From Streptomyces sp. NBC_00414 (GTDB taxonomy: Bacteria > Actinomycetota > Actinomycetes > Streptomycetales > Streptomycetaceae), in contig NZ_CP107935.1 in assembly GCF_036038375.1 (NCBI RefSeq), forward strand, positions 744,001-808,000: a DNA stretch of 64,000 nt. The letters are read 5' to 3'. Shown piece by piece: positions 51,425 through 60,220 of the stretch. A model generated the notes under the pieces. It was not told the DNA's origin. It worked only from the letters and a program-made list of their open reading frames with translations, and ran no database searches. Each line of letters opens with the position of its first letter. The first letter of the stretch is position 1. A program made the translations under genes and the position numbers.

Positions 51425-51469
51425 CCGAGGTGAGGTGACCCGAAGCGATGTGAGGTGAAGTGACCTGAG

Positions 51470-51497
51470 GCCGGGTCCGGTTGACGCCGGGCCCGGC
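51470..51497. terminator. Hairpin after the PA14 protein gene
   Basis: GCCGGGTCCGG and CCGGGCCCGGC (one mismatch) flank TTGACG, 46 bp past the stop. It follows a short GAGGTGA repeat tract (51421-51470). A plausible rho-independent-like stem without strong T-tract. Confidence 0.55.
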
Positions 51498-51603
51498 TCT
51501 CGTACCTGGGGCCTGCCGGGGGCCGGGGGTAGTGCCTGCGGTACCTCGGGGTGGGCAGCGTATGGGTTCGTGACGACCCCGGTGCGCACGGGAATCTATA
51601 GCC

Positions 51604-53016
51604 ATGACGCGACGCAAGGCAGTAATCATTCCCTCGGTCCTCCTCACCCTCGGCGCCGTGGCGGTCGCCACCCCCGCCATCGCGGACGCGGTGAAGGGCT
51701 CACCCACTCCGGCTCCGGTCCCGGCATCGACCACACTCTCCCGGTCCGCGGCCTCCGGACAGAGCCTGGAGAGTGTGGTCGACGCCATCGAGCGCAGTGC
51801 CCGCCCTTTGAGGAGCACCGATCCCGAAGGCGGTCTGCGGGATCTGGACGCGCTGGGACGCATGGTCGGGGACGCCGACGTGGTGGGCCTGGGTGAAGCC
51901 ACCCACGGTTCGCAGGACTTCTTCCAGATGAAGCACCGGCTGTTCCGCTACCTGGTCGAGAAGAAGGGCTTCCGGACCTTCTCACTGGAGCTGGCCTGGA
52001 GCAGCGGCGTGCGGGTCGACGAGTATGTGCTGTACGGCAAGGGCGACTTGAAGGACATAGCCCGCGAGGAGTTCCAGGGCGCGTACCGGATCTGGAACAA
52101 CCAGGACTACATCGACCTCATCGAGTGGATGCGCGACTACAACCGCACTCACCCGAAGGACCCGGTGCGGTTCATGGGCAATGACATGGGCTACGCGGGG
52201 CCGGAGTCGTACGAGCGGGTGACGGACCATGTGGCCCGTGAACACCCTCAGCTACTGGACCAGGTCACCGAGCTCTACCGCGGGCTGGCCCCCACCACCG
52301 ACGCCGGCACCTACAGCGACGCGTACCTCAAACTGCCGCTCGCCGAGCGCGCGGAGCGGGCCGAGCGGACCCGGAAGGTGTACGAGCTGCTGCGGGACCG
52401 GCGTCCGGCGCGCGGCGACAAGCAGGCGCACCTGTGGGCCGTGCAGCACGCCAGGGCCATCCATCAGATGGCCGAGGGTTACTCCCTCGACGTCACCGAC
52501 GAGGCCGAGGTGACGAAGATGATGAGGATGCGCGACGAGGTGATGGCCGAGAACGTGGCGTGGTGGCGCAAGCACACCGGCGACAGGATCCTCCTGTCGG
52601 CGCACAACACCCATGTGTCCTACGACTCGTTCGACGAGCGGTACCCCAAGACCCAAGGGTCCTTCCTGCACGACTCGTTGGGCAAGGAGTACGTCAGCAT
52701 CGGCTCCAGCTTCCACCAGGGCGCCTTCAAGGCGTTCGGCACCGACGACAACGTGATGCGCACCTACCGGGTGGGTGCCGCGAAGCCCGGCTCCAACGAG
52801 GACACCCTGGACAAGGTCCGACAGGAGGACTACATCCTCGACATGCGTACGGCTCCGAACGCCGCCCGTGCCTGGCTGGCGAAGCCGCGCGTCACCTACA
52901 ACATCGGCGCGGGATGGCCCGACCCCATGACGTACAGGATCGGCCTCGGCAAGGCACACGACATCCTCATCCACCTGAACGAGGTCGAGGCCACCGAGTA
53001 CCTGGGCACTCCCTGA
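51604..53016 (+). CDS. Secreted erythromycin-esterase-family protein
   Basis: 470 residues, ATG 51604. An N-terminal hydrophobic signal (AVIIPSVLLTLGAVAVATPAIADA) precedes a Pro/Ala linker. GLGEATHGSQDFFQMKHRLFRYLVEKKGF is the diagnostic motif of the erythromycin esterase family, with the conserved E and H (GEATHG). Further family segments are FRTFSLELAWSSGVRVDEYVL, RDYNRTHP, FMGNDMGYAG and SAHNTHVSY. These enzymes open macrolide lactones, but homologues with other or no esterase activity are common, so substrate is not proven. Export is noteworthy because classic EreA/EreB proteins are cytoplasmic. Confidence 0.9.
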   Translation: MTRRKAVIIPSVLLTLGAVAVATPAIADAVKGSPTPAPVPASTTLSRSAASGQSLESVVDAIERSARPLRSTDPEGGLRDLDALGRMVGDADVVGLGEATHGSQDFFQMKHRLFRYLVEKKGFRTFSLELAWSSGVRVDEYVLYGKGDLKDIAREEFQGAYRIWNNQDYIDLIEWMRDYNRTHPKDPVRFMGNDMGYAGPESYERVTDHVAREHPQLLDQVTELYRGLAPTTDAGTYSDAYLKLPLAERAERAERTRKVYELLRDRRPARGDKQAHLWAVQHARAIHQMAEGYSLDVTDEAEVTKMMRMRDEVMAENVAWWRKHTGDRILLSAHNTHVSYDSFDERYPKTQGSFLHDSLGKEYVSIGSSFHQGAFKAFGTDDNVMRTYRVGAAKPGSNEDTLDKVRQEDYILDMRTAPNAARAWLAKPRVTYNIGAGWPDPMTYRIGLGKAHDILIHLNEVEATEYLGTP

Positions 53017-53100
53017 CTCACGATCACACCACCCAGCACCACACTAGTGTCGCCAGAAACTAGCTGTGTATCTTCACCGCACCCCTTGTAGGCCCAGAAG

Positions 53101-53108
53101 TGTCGACA
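53101..53108. promoter_or_regulatory. TGTCGACA site upstream of the beta-helix protein
   Basis: Exact 8-bp palindrome TGTCGACA, with flanks AAG and GTA, 129-136 bp upstream of the GTG start of the secreted beta-helix gene. A related half-site (AGTGTCG) follows ACACTAGTGT at 53041-53053. It matches the sites around the GntR gene and at 63203. Confidence 0.45.
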
Positions 53109-53236
53109 GTACCGTGCAGTCGAACCTCGCCTGCAGGCCTTCTCCATGGGTTCGCCCGCCGTCCTCGCCGGCGCCGTTCGCGGCGCCGGCGACGGTCGGC
53201 CATGCCCGAATGCACTGGAAGACAAGGGAGTTCACA

Positions 53237-55273
53237 GTGGTACGCAGAAGCAGCACAGGTGCGGACCGGCCGGCCGGGGCGTCCGTGATGGACCAGGACG
53301 TCACCTACCGGGCCCGCCCCCGCGCTCTCCTCGTGGCGATCGCCGGTCTCGCGGTCACCCCCGCGCTGACCACCCCGGCCGCGGCACATTCCACGAAGCA
53401 CACCGCCGCACACGTCACGAAGGGCGGCAGGACCCTCACCGTCGGCTCCGGGGAGACCTTGGAACTCACCGCGACCACCACGGTGAGCACGCTCACCATC
53501 AAGGAGGGCGGGGTCATCGCCGCCCCGGAGGGGTACCGCCTCACCCTCACCGTCAACGGCGTGGAGACGGGCGGAAGACTGAGCGAACTCACCGACGGTC
53601 ACGGCGGGTTGGCCACCGCCGTCGCCCCCGGCACCTACCGGGGCAAGGTGGTCCTGGACGTCGCCGTGGCCAACGACGTCACCTTCAGCGACCTCAGCTT
53701 CCCGATCCGGCAGGCCCTCTACGTCGACGCGGGCGGTGTCGACGAGGGCAGGTCGGTTCCTTCCGACGTGCGCGGCGGCACCGTCACCGACACCGCGGCG
53801 CGCGACGTCACCCTGCTGTCCGACGGCGAGTCCTTCAACGGCGTGTACGTCACGGGCGGCGGCTCCTACACCCTGACCCGGCCGAAGATCGCCTTCGACG
53901 GCAACGGCCGCTGCGACTTCATCGGTTACGGCGCCTCCGTCGTCGGCACCGGAGAGGGCACCAACCTCGTCGTGGACGGGGCCGTCATCAAGAACGAGGG
54001 CGTGGTCCGCACCGCGGTCATCGCCGACGCCACCGCCAACGTCGTCGTCAAGAACTCCACACTCCACTGCGCCGACGGCAGCCACGTACCCGCCGAGTAC
54101 CCGGAGACCGGCACCGGCGACACCCGGTACATGATCACCGTGCCGTGGATGCTGGGCCTGTCGGGCAACGTCCGCACCACCAACCTGCTCGGCGCGAGCA
54201 CCCGGGCGTCGTACGTCAACTCCTCGATCACCTCGGAGAAATGGGGCGCCCTGTCCGTCGACGGCGGCAGCAAGTGCACCCTCACCGCGATCAACAGCCA
54301 CATCGGAAACACCAAGGGCCAGGGTTACGGTTCCTACGCCATCGGCAGTGTCACCGAGCACTTCCTCGGCTGCACCTTCGACGTCGGTGACTACGCCCTC
54401 ATCCACTGGGGTGCCTCGGCCCACTACGGCGACAGCACGAAGGAGGCCGTGGCGGCACTGAACGACTCACTGGAAATCGGCCTCACCAAGGCCGAGTTGA
54501 GGAAACTCCCGGTCCGCCCGACCGTCATCGACGCGGGCCGCTTCATGGTTCTCTGGTACGCGGCCGGCTCGGTCACCGTCGACGGCGGCACCCGGGTCAG
54601 GACCGGCAGGACCACCTTCATGTGCAAGGCCGTCGCGGCCGAGGTCACCGTCGACGGCTCCGAGGGCGCCACCCTCAACCCGGGCAACGGCGTCATCTTC
54701 CAGCTGATGGACACCGACCGGCCCAGCAGCGTCCCGGTCACCGGCAAGCCCTGGAAGACCGAGATGACCGGCACCTACACGGAGCCCACCGGCTCCCCCG
54801 CCAAGTCGTCGACGTGGGTCACCACCAGCGCCCAGGCCACCGACGCGACCGCCTCCTTCACCGACATCGACCTGAGCGGCGACTTCTACAACGCCGTCCG
54901 GGGCGGCGGCAACGCGAGCCTCCAGGGACAGAACCTGGTCCTGGACTTCACCCGCTCCACCCTCAAGGGCGTCATCTCGGCCACCACCACGAAGCACCGG
55001 GTCCCCACCATCACCATCGCCGAGTACCGGGAGATCAGCGAGGTCACCAACACCGTGTCCCCGGTCGTCAACAACGGTGTCGTGGTGACCCTGGGCAGCG
55101 GCTCCACGTGGACGGTCACCGGCACGTCCCACCTGAGCGCGCTGACCCTGGCCGCCGACGCCGCCGTCAAGGCCCCGCGGGGCAGGACCGTGACGCTGAC
55201 GGTCGACGGCGCACCCACCGCCATCGAGGCGGGCCACTCCTACACGGGGGCACTCACACTGACGGTCGCGTGA
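53237..55273 (+). CDS. Secreted parallel beta-helix-like protein
   Basis: 678 residues from GTG 53237, preceded by GGGAG (6 nt). Signal peptide follows an Arg-rich leader (ALLVAIAGLAVTPALTTPAAAHS). The mature chain is beta-rich with repeating short strands (TTTVSTLTIKEGGVIAAPEGYRLTLTVNG, NVVVKNSTLHCADGSHV, SYVNSSITSEKWGALSVDGGSKCTL), suggesting a right-handed beta-helix as in pectate lyase- and adhesin-like proteins. The first and last modules match (TLTIKEGGVIAAPEG and LTLAADAAVKAPRG), suggesting domain duplication. No catalytic signature recognised. Proposed member of the GntR regulon because of the upstream site. Confidence 0.78.
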   Translation: MVRRSSTGADRPAGASVMDQDVTYRARPRALLVAIAGLAVTPALTTPAAAHSTKHTAAHVTKGGRTLTVGSGETLELTATTTVSTLTIKEGGVIAAPEGYRLTLTVNGVETGGRLSELTDGHGGLATAVAPGTYRGKVVLDVAVANDVTFSDLSFPIRQALYVDAGGVDEGRSVPSDVRGGTVTDTAARDVTLLSDGESFNGVYVTGGGSYTLTRPKIAFDGNGRCDFIGYGASVVGTGEGTNLVVDGAVIKNEGVVRTAVIADATANVVVKNSTLHCADGSHVPAEYPETGTGDTRYMITVPWMLGLSGNVRTTNLLGASTRASYVNSSITSEKWGALSVDGGSKCTLTAINSHIGNTKGQGYGSYAIGSVTEHFLGCTFDVGDYALIHWGASAHYGDSTKEAVAALNDSLEIGLTKAELRKLPVRPTVIDAGRFMVLWYAAGSVTVDGGTRVRTGRTTFMCKAVAAEVTVDGSEGATLNPGNGVIFQLMDTDRPSSVPVTGKPWKTEMTGTYTEPTGSPAKSSTWVTTSAQATDATASFTDIDLSGDFYNAVRGGGNASLQGQNLVLDFTRSTLKGVISATTTKHRVPTITIAEYREISEVTNTVSPVVNNGVVVTLGSGSTWTVTGTSHLSALTLAADAAVKAPRGRTVTLTVDGAPTAIEAGHSYTGALTLTVA

Positions 55274-55305
55274 ACCGGATGTGACCGGGCGTGCCCGGAC
55301 GTGAA

Positions 55306-55341
55306 CCGGCCCCCGGGATGTCACCGCATCCCGGGGGCCGG
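55306..55341. terminator. Bidirectional terminator between the beta-helix and hydrolase genes
   Basis: Perfect 15-bp arms (CCGGCCCCCGGGATG and its complement) around TCACCG, located between the convergent stops at 55273 and 55359. Very stable; serves both genes. Confidence 0.88.
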
Positions 55342-55358
55342 AGTCCGTTGCCCCGCTC

Positions 55359-56345
55359 CTATCGGCGTCGGCCGTTCTTCTTCAGGAACGCGACCAGCAG
55401 ACGGTTCCAGGCGGCAGGCTGTTCCCAGTGCGGGTTGTGGCCGGCCTCGTCCACCACATGGGTCCGCGCCCTGCGCAGATACCGGGCGTTCAGGCGCATG
55501 ATCGACGGCGGGCTGTACAGGTCGCCGTCGCCGGTGATCAGCTGGACGGGCAGTGTCAGTGTCCCCAGTGCCGCCCAGGTGATGGTGTGCGCGAGGGACT
55601 GCGCGAAGGCGTCGGCAGTCCGGGCCCGCGCGTTGACGGCCAGCCAGGCCGCCACCCCGTCGAGGTCTCTGCCCCGGTAGGAGGGCCCGAGTTCCTTGAC
55701 GGCCACGGGCAGGTCCCCGAACGGGTCCGGCTGCAGCCCCTCGGTCAGCTCCAGGTACTCGGCGTCCTGCACGCCCATGATGCTGCCGGAGACGGTGAGG
55801 CTGAGCAGCCGGTCCTCGTGCGAGAGCGCGTAGTCGATGGCCACAGGGCCCCCGGCGGCCGCACCGGAGAGGTGGAAGCGGTCGAGCCCGAGATGGCCGG
55901 CGAGCGTGTCGAGGTCCCCGGACGCGGTGTCGGCCTCCGCCTTGGTGCCCGCCACGGAGCGGTACGCACCCCGCCGCGAGTAGCCGATGACGCGGTAACC
56001 GGCCGCGGCGAGGACGGGCTGCTGGTACGGCCAGCTCTCCCCGCTGCCCGAACCGGGGTGCAGCAGCACGACCGGTTCACCGCTCCCGCCGGTGTCCCAG
56101 CACCACAGACCGCCGCCGCCCGCGACGGGCACCTGGTACTCGGTGACGGGCCGCTGGGCGGGCACCGGAACCGGCTCCCACGGAGGACCGCCGCCGGATG
56201 TGCCGTCGGCGGTGCCGGACGCGGCACGGGCGGTTCCCGCTCCGGCGCCGGTCGCCGTCAGCGCGGCCAGGACGGTGGCGCCGCCGACCACGGCCCGTCT
56301 GCTGAGGGCCGAGGCGGGTGATGGAGTCCTGCTGTCGTTCTCCAC
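55359..56345 (-). CDS. Tat-exported alpha/beta hydrolase lacking the canonical nucleophile
   Basis: 328 residues from GTG 56345 with GGGAGG upstream. The signal has a twin-arginine motif (SRRAVVGGATVLAALTATGAG), so export is probably by the Tat route. PVVLLHPGSGSGESWPYQQPVLAAAGYRVIGYSRRG and VVDEAGHNPHWEQPAAWNRLLVAFL give the fold and the His; the nucleophile elbow reads LSGAAAGGPVAI, where GxSxG would be expected, so Ser is replaced by Ala. Either the enzyme is inactive, uses another nucleophile, or acts as a binding protein. Upstream TGTCGACA sites suggest GntR control. Confidence 0.85.
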   Translation of the reverse strand: MENDSRTPSPASALSRRAVVGGATVLAALTATGAGAGTARAASGTADGTSGGGPPWEPVPVPAQRPVTEYQVPVAGGGGLWCWDTGGSGEPVVLLHPGSGSGESWPYQQPVLAAAGYRVIGYSRRGAYRSVAGTKAEADTASGDLDTLAGHLGLDRFHLSGAAAGGPVAIDYALSHEDRLLSLTVSGSIMGVQDAEYLELTEGLQPDPFGDLPVAVKELGPSYRGRDLDGVAAWLAVNARARTADAFAQSLAHTITWAALGTLTLPVQLITGDGDLYSPPSIMRLNARYLRRARTHVVDEAGHNPHWEQPAAWNRLLVAFLKKNGRRR

Positions 56346-56394
56346 TCTTTTCCTCCCATAGGATTCGTACGGTTCGACTGTTTTTCCGTGCAGG

Positions 56395-56455
56395 TGTCGA
56401 CAGGGGGTACCTGATCGCCGCCGGAAGTGATCTCCGTATGCGGTAGTGTCGACAC
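56395..56455. promoter_or_regulatory. GntR operator pair between the hydrolase and gntR genes
   Basis: TGTCGACA occurs at 56395-56402 and, extended to GTGTCGACAC, at 56446-56455, centre spacing 52 bp, five helical turns. Between them and the GntR start, GAGATCTC occurs twice (56471-56478 and 56485-56492), 14 bp apart. The arrangement supports looping or cooperative repression of two divergent genes. The second site overlaps TAGTGT, a possible -10. Confidence 0.6.
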
Positions 56456-56519
56456 CGTTGAGCCACCTTTGAGATCTCCCGACTGAGATCTCTGGACCCG
56501 AAACAGGGGGACACGGCGC

Positions 56520-57260
56520 ATGTCGGATCAGGACACGCACCTGGTGCTGGAGCGGCTGCTGCGGCTACGGGACCGACGGGAACCGCTGGTGGCGCAGATC
56601 GCCGAGTGGGTCGGCGCGGGCATCATCGAGGGCCGGCTGCAGCCGGGTCAGGACCTCAACAGCGTCGAGCTGTCCCGCCGCTTCGACACCAGCCGCACCC
56701 CGGTGCGCGAGGCGCTGATGCTCCTCGAACAGGAGGGCCTGGTCGAGATGAAGGCGAGGCGCCGCCCCCGCGTGGCCGCCCCCTCCCTCACGGACATCAA
56801 GGACATCTACCAGGTACGCCGGCAGCTGCTGTCGATGCTGGCGGGCCTGCTGGTCCAACGGGCCACCGACACCGAACTGACCGAGTTGCGCACCCGGGTG
56901 GAGGCGATGCGCGAACTCGCCGACGCCGCCGACGTGGACGCGTACTTCTGGAGTCATGTCCTGCTCCAGGAGCGGATGACCGAGATCGTCGGCAACACCA
57001 CCCTCAAGCAGATCCTGGACTCGCTCGCCCTGCGGACCCTGATGCTGCGGCACCTGAGCCTGACCCGCCCCGGCCGGCTGGCCTACAGCGTGGACGACCA
57101 GGAACGGCTCATCCAGGCCTGTGAGGAACGGGACGGGGAGCTCGCCTCGGCGCTGATCGCCGGTGCGACCGTGCGGGCGCTGCGGGCCGTGGAGGAGCAG
57201 ATCGAGCAGGACACCCCCGGCAGCGGCAAGGCCACCCGCAAGCGCCGCTCGGCCGACTGA
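56520..57260 (+). CDS. GntR-family regulator (FCD/FadR-like)
   Basis: 246 residues from ATG 56520. REPLVAQIAEWVGAGIIEGRLQPGQDLNSVELSRRFDTSRTPVREALMLLEQEGLVEMKARRRPRVA is a GntR winged helix; the C-terminal helical bundle (IYQVRRQLLSMLAGLLVQRATDTELTELRTRV, LQERMTEIVGNTTLKQILDSL) is the FCD ligand domain that usually binds a carboxylic acid via a metal. Probably the local repressor, released by an acidic intermediate of the pathway encoded alongside. Next gene is convergent 13 bp away. Confidence 0.92.
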   Translation: MSDQDTHLVLERLLRLRDRREPLVAQIAEWVGAGIIEGRLQPGQDLNSVELSRRFDTSRTPVREALMLLEQEGLVEMKARRRPRVAAPSLTDIKDIYQVRRQLLSMLAGLLVQRATDTELTELRTRVEAMRELADAADVDAYFWSHVLLQERMTEIVGNTTLKQILDSLALRTLMLRHLSLTRPGRLAYSVDDQERLIQACEERDGELASALIAGATVRALRAVEEQIEQDTPGSGKATRKRRSAD

Positions 57261-57273
57261 CCTGCCCGGCCCC

Positions 57274-58083
57274 TCACTTGGCGAGCACTCCGCCGTCCAC
57301 GGGGAAGTTCCCGCCCGTCACCCAGGTCGACTCGTCGGAGAGCAGATAGACCGCGCACCAGGCGATGTCCTCGGGCCTGCCGACCCGGCCCAGCGGGATG
57401 CGGGCGAGGAGTGCCTCCTGGGCCGCGCCCTCGTGGGCGCCCGCCGACTCGGTGGCGGGGGTGCGGACCATGCCCGGCGAGATGGTGTTGGCTCGGATGC
57501 CCAAGGGCCCGCCCTCCACTGCCAGTTGACGGGTCAGTCCGAGTACGGCGGCCTTGCCCGCACAGTGTGCGACCATCCCGAAGGTGCCGCTGCCCCGGAA
57601 GGCGTTGACCGAGGCGAAGTTGACGATCGAACCGCCCCCGGACGCCTCCAGGTGCGGCCAGGCGGCCTGCACCGGCAGGAAGACGACGTCGACCTCGCCC
57701 CGCATGGTCGGGGTCCACTGCGTGTCGAAGTCCATCTCGGCCGCGGTGGCCATGTGCGGGGCGATGGCACCGGCGGTGACCAGGGCGTCCACCCGGCCGT
57801 GCAGTGCGAACACCTCGTCGGCGAACCGCCGGGCGTCGGCCGGGTCGGTCATGTCCAGAGAGGCGAGCACCTCGACGGCGAGACCGCGGTCGGCGGCGAG
57901 CTTGCGGGTGCGCTCGGCGGCGGCCGGATCCACGTCGCAGCCGACCACGGTGGCACCCTGCTCGGCGAAGAGCAGCGCACATCCCTGGCCGATGCCGGCA
58001 CCGGCGCCGGTGACCAGGGCGACCTTGCCGTGCAGCCGGCCGGTACCGGGCTCTGCCGTGGACCCGGGGCGGGGAACGGTCAC
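57274..58083 (-). CDS. SDR-family oxidoreductase, active-site variant
   Basis: 269 residues from GTG 58083 (AGGAGG 5 nt upstream). VALVTGAGAGIGQGCALLFAEQGATVVGCDVD (TGxxxGIG) and AGAIAP mark the NAD(P) site; FASVNAFRGSGTFGMVAHCAGKAAV has the catalytic Ser region, and Lys of YxxxK is kept, but the Tyr position is His (HCAGK). The C-terminal GGNFPVDGGVLAK is standard. Some related SDRs carry the same HxxxK variant. Likely acts in the pathway of the upstream operon genes. Confidence 0.88.
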   Translation of the reverse strand: MTVPRPGSTAEPGTGRLHGKVALVTGAGAGIGQGCALLFAEQGATVVGCDVDPAAAERTRKLAADRGLAVEVLASLDMTDPADARRFADEVFALHGRVDALVTAGAIAPHMATAAEMDFDTQWTPTMRGEVDVVFLPVQAAWPHLEASGGGSIVNFASVNAFRGSGTFGMVAHCAGKAAVLGLTRQLAVEGGPLGIRANTISPGMVRTPATESAGAHEGAAQEALLARIPLGRVGRPEDIAWCAVYLLSDESTWVTGGNFPVDGGVLAK

Positions 58084-58139
58084 GTTGTCCTCCTGAGAAC
58101 GACATGCGAAAGGGAGTGGGGGAAGGGCGGTGGTGGCGG

Positions 58140-58721
58140 TCATCCGCCGGTGCCGACCGGCAGTTCCACCTCCAGCGCGACCAGAAAACGGGAGACCATG
58201 CTGTACGCGGCTGCCGTGACGGTCAGTTCGACCAGCTCGGCCGGGCCGAAGTGCGCGCGCAGGGCGTCGAAGACGTCTGCGGGGACGTGCACGTCCCGGG
58301 TCATGGCGTCGGTGTAGGCGACGACCCGGCGTTGGCGTTCGTCGAGTTCGGGACGGGTGGCGGCGTCCTCGGCGCGGAGCGCGTCGAGGTGCCGGTCGTC
58401 GAGCCCGGCGGCGCGCGCCTCGCCTTCGTGGGCGGCCCATTCATAGGGGGCCCGGTTGAGTACGGCGATGCGCAGAACGACGAGTTCGCGGATGTCGGCG
58501 GGCAGGGTCATACGTTGCCGGACCGCGCCCAGCAGGCTGTTCCAGCCGTCCGCCACCTGCGGACTGTGCAGCAGCATCCGGTCGAGGGGGCGCAGTGTGC
58601 CGCCGCGCCGCTCGCGGATGCGCTCCGCGATGTCACCGGCTCCGTCGGTACCCGGGAGTCGAGCCACGGGCCGTTCCCTTCTGAAGTCTCCAGGTCCGTC
58701 CGGTGAGTGACGGACCGTCAC
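58140..58721 (-). CDS. Carboxymuconolactone-decarboxylase/AhpD-like family protein
   Basis: 193 residues from GTG 58721, which overlaps the carboxylesterase stop (GTGA). ADIRELVVLRIAVLNRAPYEWAAHEGEARAAGLDDRHLDALR matches the CMD/AhpD helical core. The Cys of the redox CxxC or E-x3-C-x2-H motif of AhpD is missing (here YEWAAHEGEA), so it is not a peroxiredoxin-type reductase but resembles the subgroup with E/H ligands. In aromatic degradation the family decarboxylates lactones. Exact reaction unknown. Confidence 0.85.
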   Translation of the reverse strand: MTVRHSPDGPGDFRRERPVARLPGTDGAGDIAERIRERRGGTLRPLDRMLLHSPQVADGWNSLLGAVRQRMTLPADIRELVVLRIAVLNRAPYEWAAHEGEARAAGLDDRHLDALRAEDAATRPELDERQRRVVAYTDAMTRDVHVPADVFDALRAHFGPAELVELTVTAAAYSMVSRFLVALEVELPVGTGG

Positions 58722-60220
58722 GCGGGCGGCGCCGGCCGGCGCAGGACGTCCTGGCGCACGGTGTCGCCGAAGAACATGGCCGGTGAGGTGTCGGGTCCGG
58801 TGAACCGCGGCCAGGGCGGCAGACCCGGACCGCCCGGATCGCCCGTGGCGACGAACCGCGCCCAGGTGTCGGCCATCAGCGCGGCCAGTCGCCGGTCGGT
58901 GTCCTCCCAGGGCCAGCCGGGCCGCCGGTCGAGATTGTCGAGTACGTACGGGAGTTCAGCGGTGTGGTAGACGCCCAGGTCGGGCCGGTCGGGCGCGTCG
59001 GCCGGGCCAGGCGGCAGCGGGGGCCGCCGGTCGAACCGGTAGAGCCAGGTCGGCGTCCCCGTGGCGGCGTGCGATCGCGCCCACTGCCAGACGGGTCCCA
59101 CGAACCGGGCGTCGCCCACGGCCTCGGCGCTGTCGACATCGAGGGCTGCACCAGGGGCTGCGGAGGCGGCGTACACCGTGCCCTCGTCGCGGTTGGTTCC
59201 CACCAGCAGCGGGACGCGGTGCTGGCGGCCGGTGTCGAAGACGGCGTCGGTCGGTTCGGTGAGGATCCTGCCGTCGACGACGGGCCCGAAGTGGCCCCGC
59301 ACGATCAGTTCGACGCCGGAGATCCTGCGCAGCGTCTCGACGTCCCGGCCGCCGAACTCCTCCGCGTAGGCCAGCCCTCGCTTCTGTGCCTCGGCCTGGC
59401 CGGGCAGCGGGCCCTCCGCCCGGCCCACACCCGAGGCGCTCTGGCCGAGGGCCGCCCTGAAGTGGGGACGGGCCGCCGGTGCGGCCATCAGGTGGCAGAT
59501 GTGGGCGGCGCCCGCGGAGTTGCCCGCGAGGGTGACCCGGTCGGGGTCGCCGCCGAAGGCCGCGATGTGGGCCCGGACCCAGGTGAGGGCGGCGGCGATG
59601 TCGAGGAGACCGTAGTTGCCGGAGGCGTCGAGGTCGTCCTCGGCGGCCAGGCCGGGGTGGGCGAGGAAACCGAGGGCGCCGAGCCGGTGGTTGAGGGTGA
59701 CCACCACCAGGCCGCGGGTGGCCAGGGCGCGGCCGTCGTGGATGTCCTGGGAGCCGTGTCCGTAGCGGTTGCCGCCGCCGTGGATCCAGACCATGACGGG
59801 CAGGCCCGCGCCCGGGGCGGGATCGGGTGTCCACACGTTGAGGTACAGGCAGTCCTCGCTCATCACCAGCGCGCGCCGGTCGGCGAAGTTGGTCCGGTAC
59901 ATGACCGAGTCGCTCGGTGGCTGCGGCTGCAGCGGTGCCGGACCGAACCGCTCGGCCCTGCGTTCGCCGTCCCAGCGGGCGGCGGGCCGGGGTGGCCGCC
60001 AGCGCAGGTCGCCGACCGGGGGTTCGGCGAAGGGGATGCCTCGGAACACGCCGACCGGGCCGTCCCACTCCCCCACCAGCCGCCCGGCACCGGTGCGCGC
60101 CCTGGGAGCGCCGGCGCCCCCGGCCCGTACTCGCGGGCCGCCCGCTGCGGTCCCGTTCGGTCCGGGACCGTTCGCGGGGAGGCTGTTCCCGCGAGGGCCG
60201 CTCATGCCGGGGCCGGTCAC
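58718..60220 (-). CDS. Type-B carboxylesterase
   Basis: 500 residues from GTG 60220 (GTGA overlap with the amidohydrolase stop; ATG 60205 is an alternative). Family signatures: GIPFAEPPVGDLRWRPPRP, SEDCLYLNVWTP, MVWIHGGGNRYGHGS (oxyanion HGGG), the nucleophile elbow VTLAGNSAGAAHICHLM, and HTAELPYV with the catalytic His. The first 45 residues are Gly/Pro-rich and probably disordered. No signal peptide. Cleaves carboxylic esters, probably an ester in the same substrate as the amidohydrolase acts on. Confidence 0.92.
   Translation of the reverse strand: MTGPGMSGPRGNSLPANGPGPNGTAAGGPRVRAGGAGAPRARTGAGRLVGEWDGPVGVFRGIPFAEPPVGDLRWRPPRPAARWDGERRAERFGPAPLQPQPPSDSVMYRTNFADRRALVMSEDCLYLNVWTPDPAPGAGLPVMVWIHGGGNRYGHGSQDIHDGRALATRGLVVVTLNHRLGALGFLAHPGLAAEDDLDASGNYGLLDIAAALTWVRAHIAAFGGDPDRVTLAGNSAGAAHICHLMAAPAARPHFRAALGQSASGVGRAEGPLPGQAEAQKRGLAYAEEFGGRDVETLRRISGVELIVRGHFGPVVDGRILTEPTDAVFDTGRQHRVPLLVGTNRDEGTVYAASAAPGAALDVDSAEAVGDARFVGPVWQWARSHAATGTPTWLYRFDRRPPLPPGPADAPDRPDLGVYHTAELPYVLDNLDRRPGWPWEDTDRRLAALMADTWARFVATGDPGGPGLPPWPRFTGPDTSPAMFFGDTVRQDVLRRPAPPA

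Noticed and set aside
53060..54424. 454-codon minus-strand frame
   Set aside because: Opposite the beta-helix gene; Gly/Asp/Val-rich with no recognisable fold.
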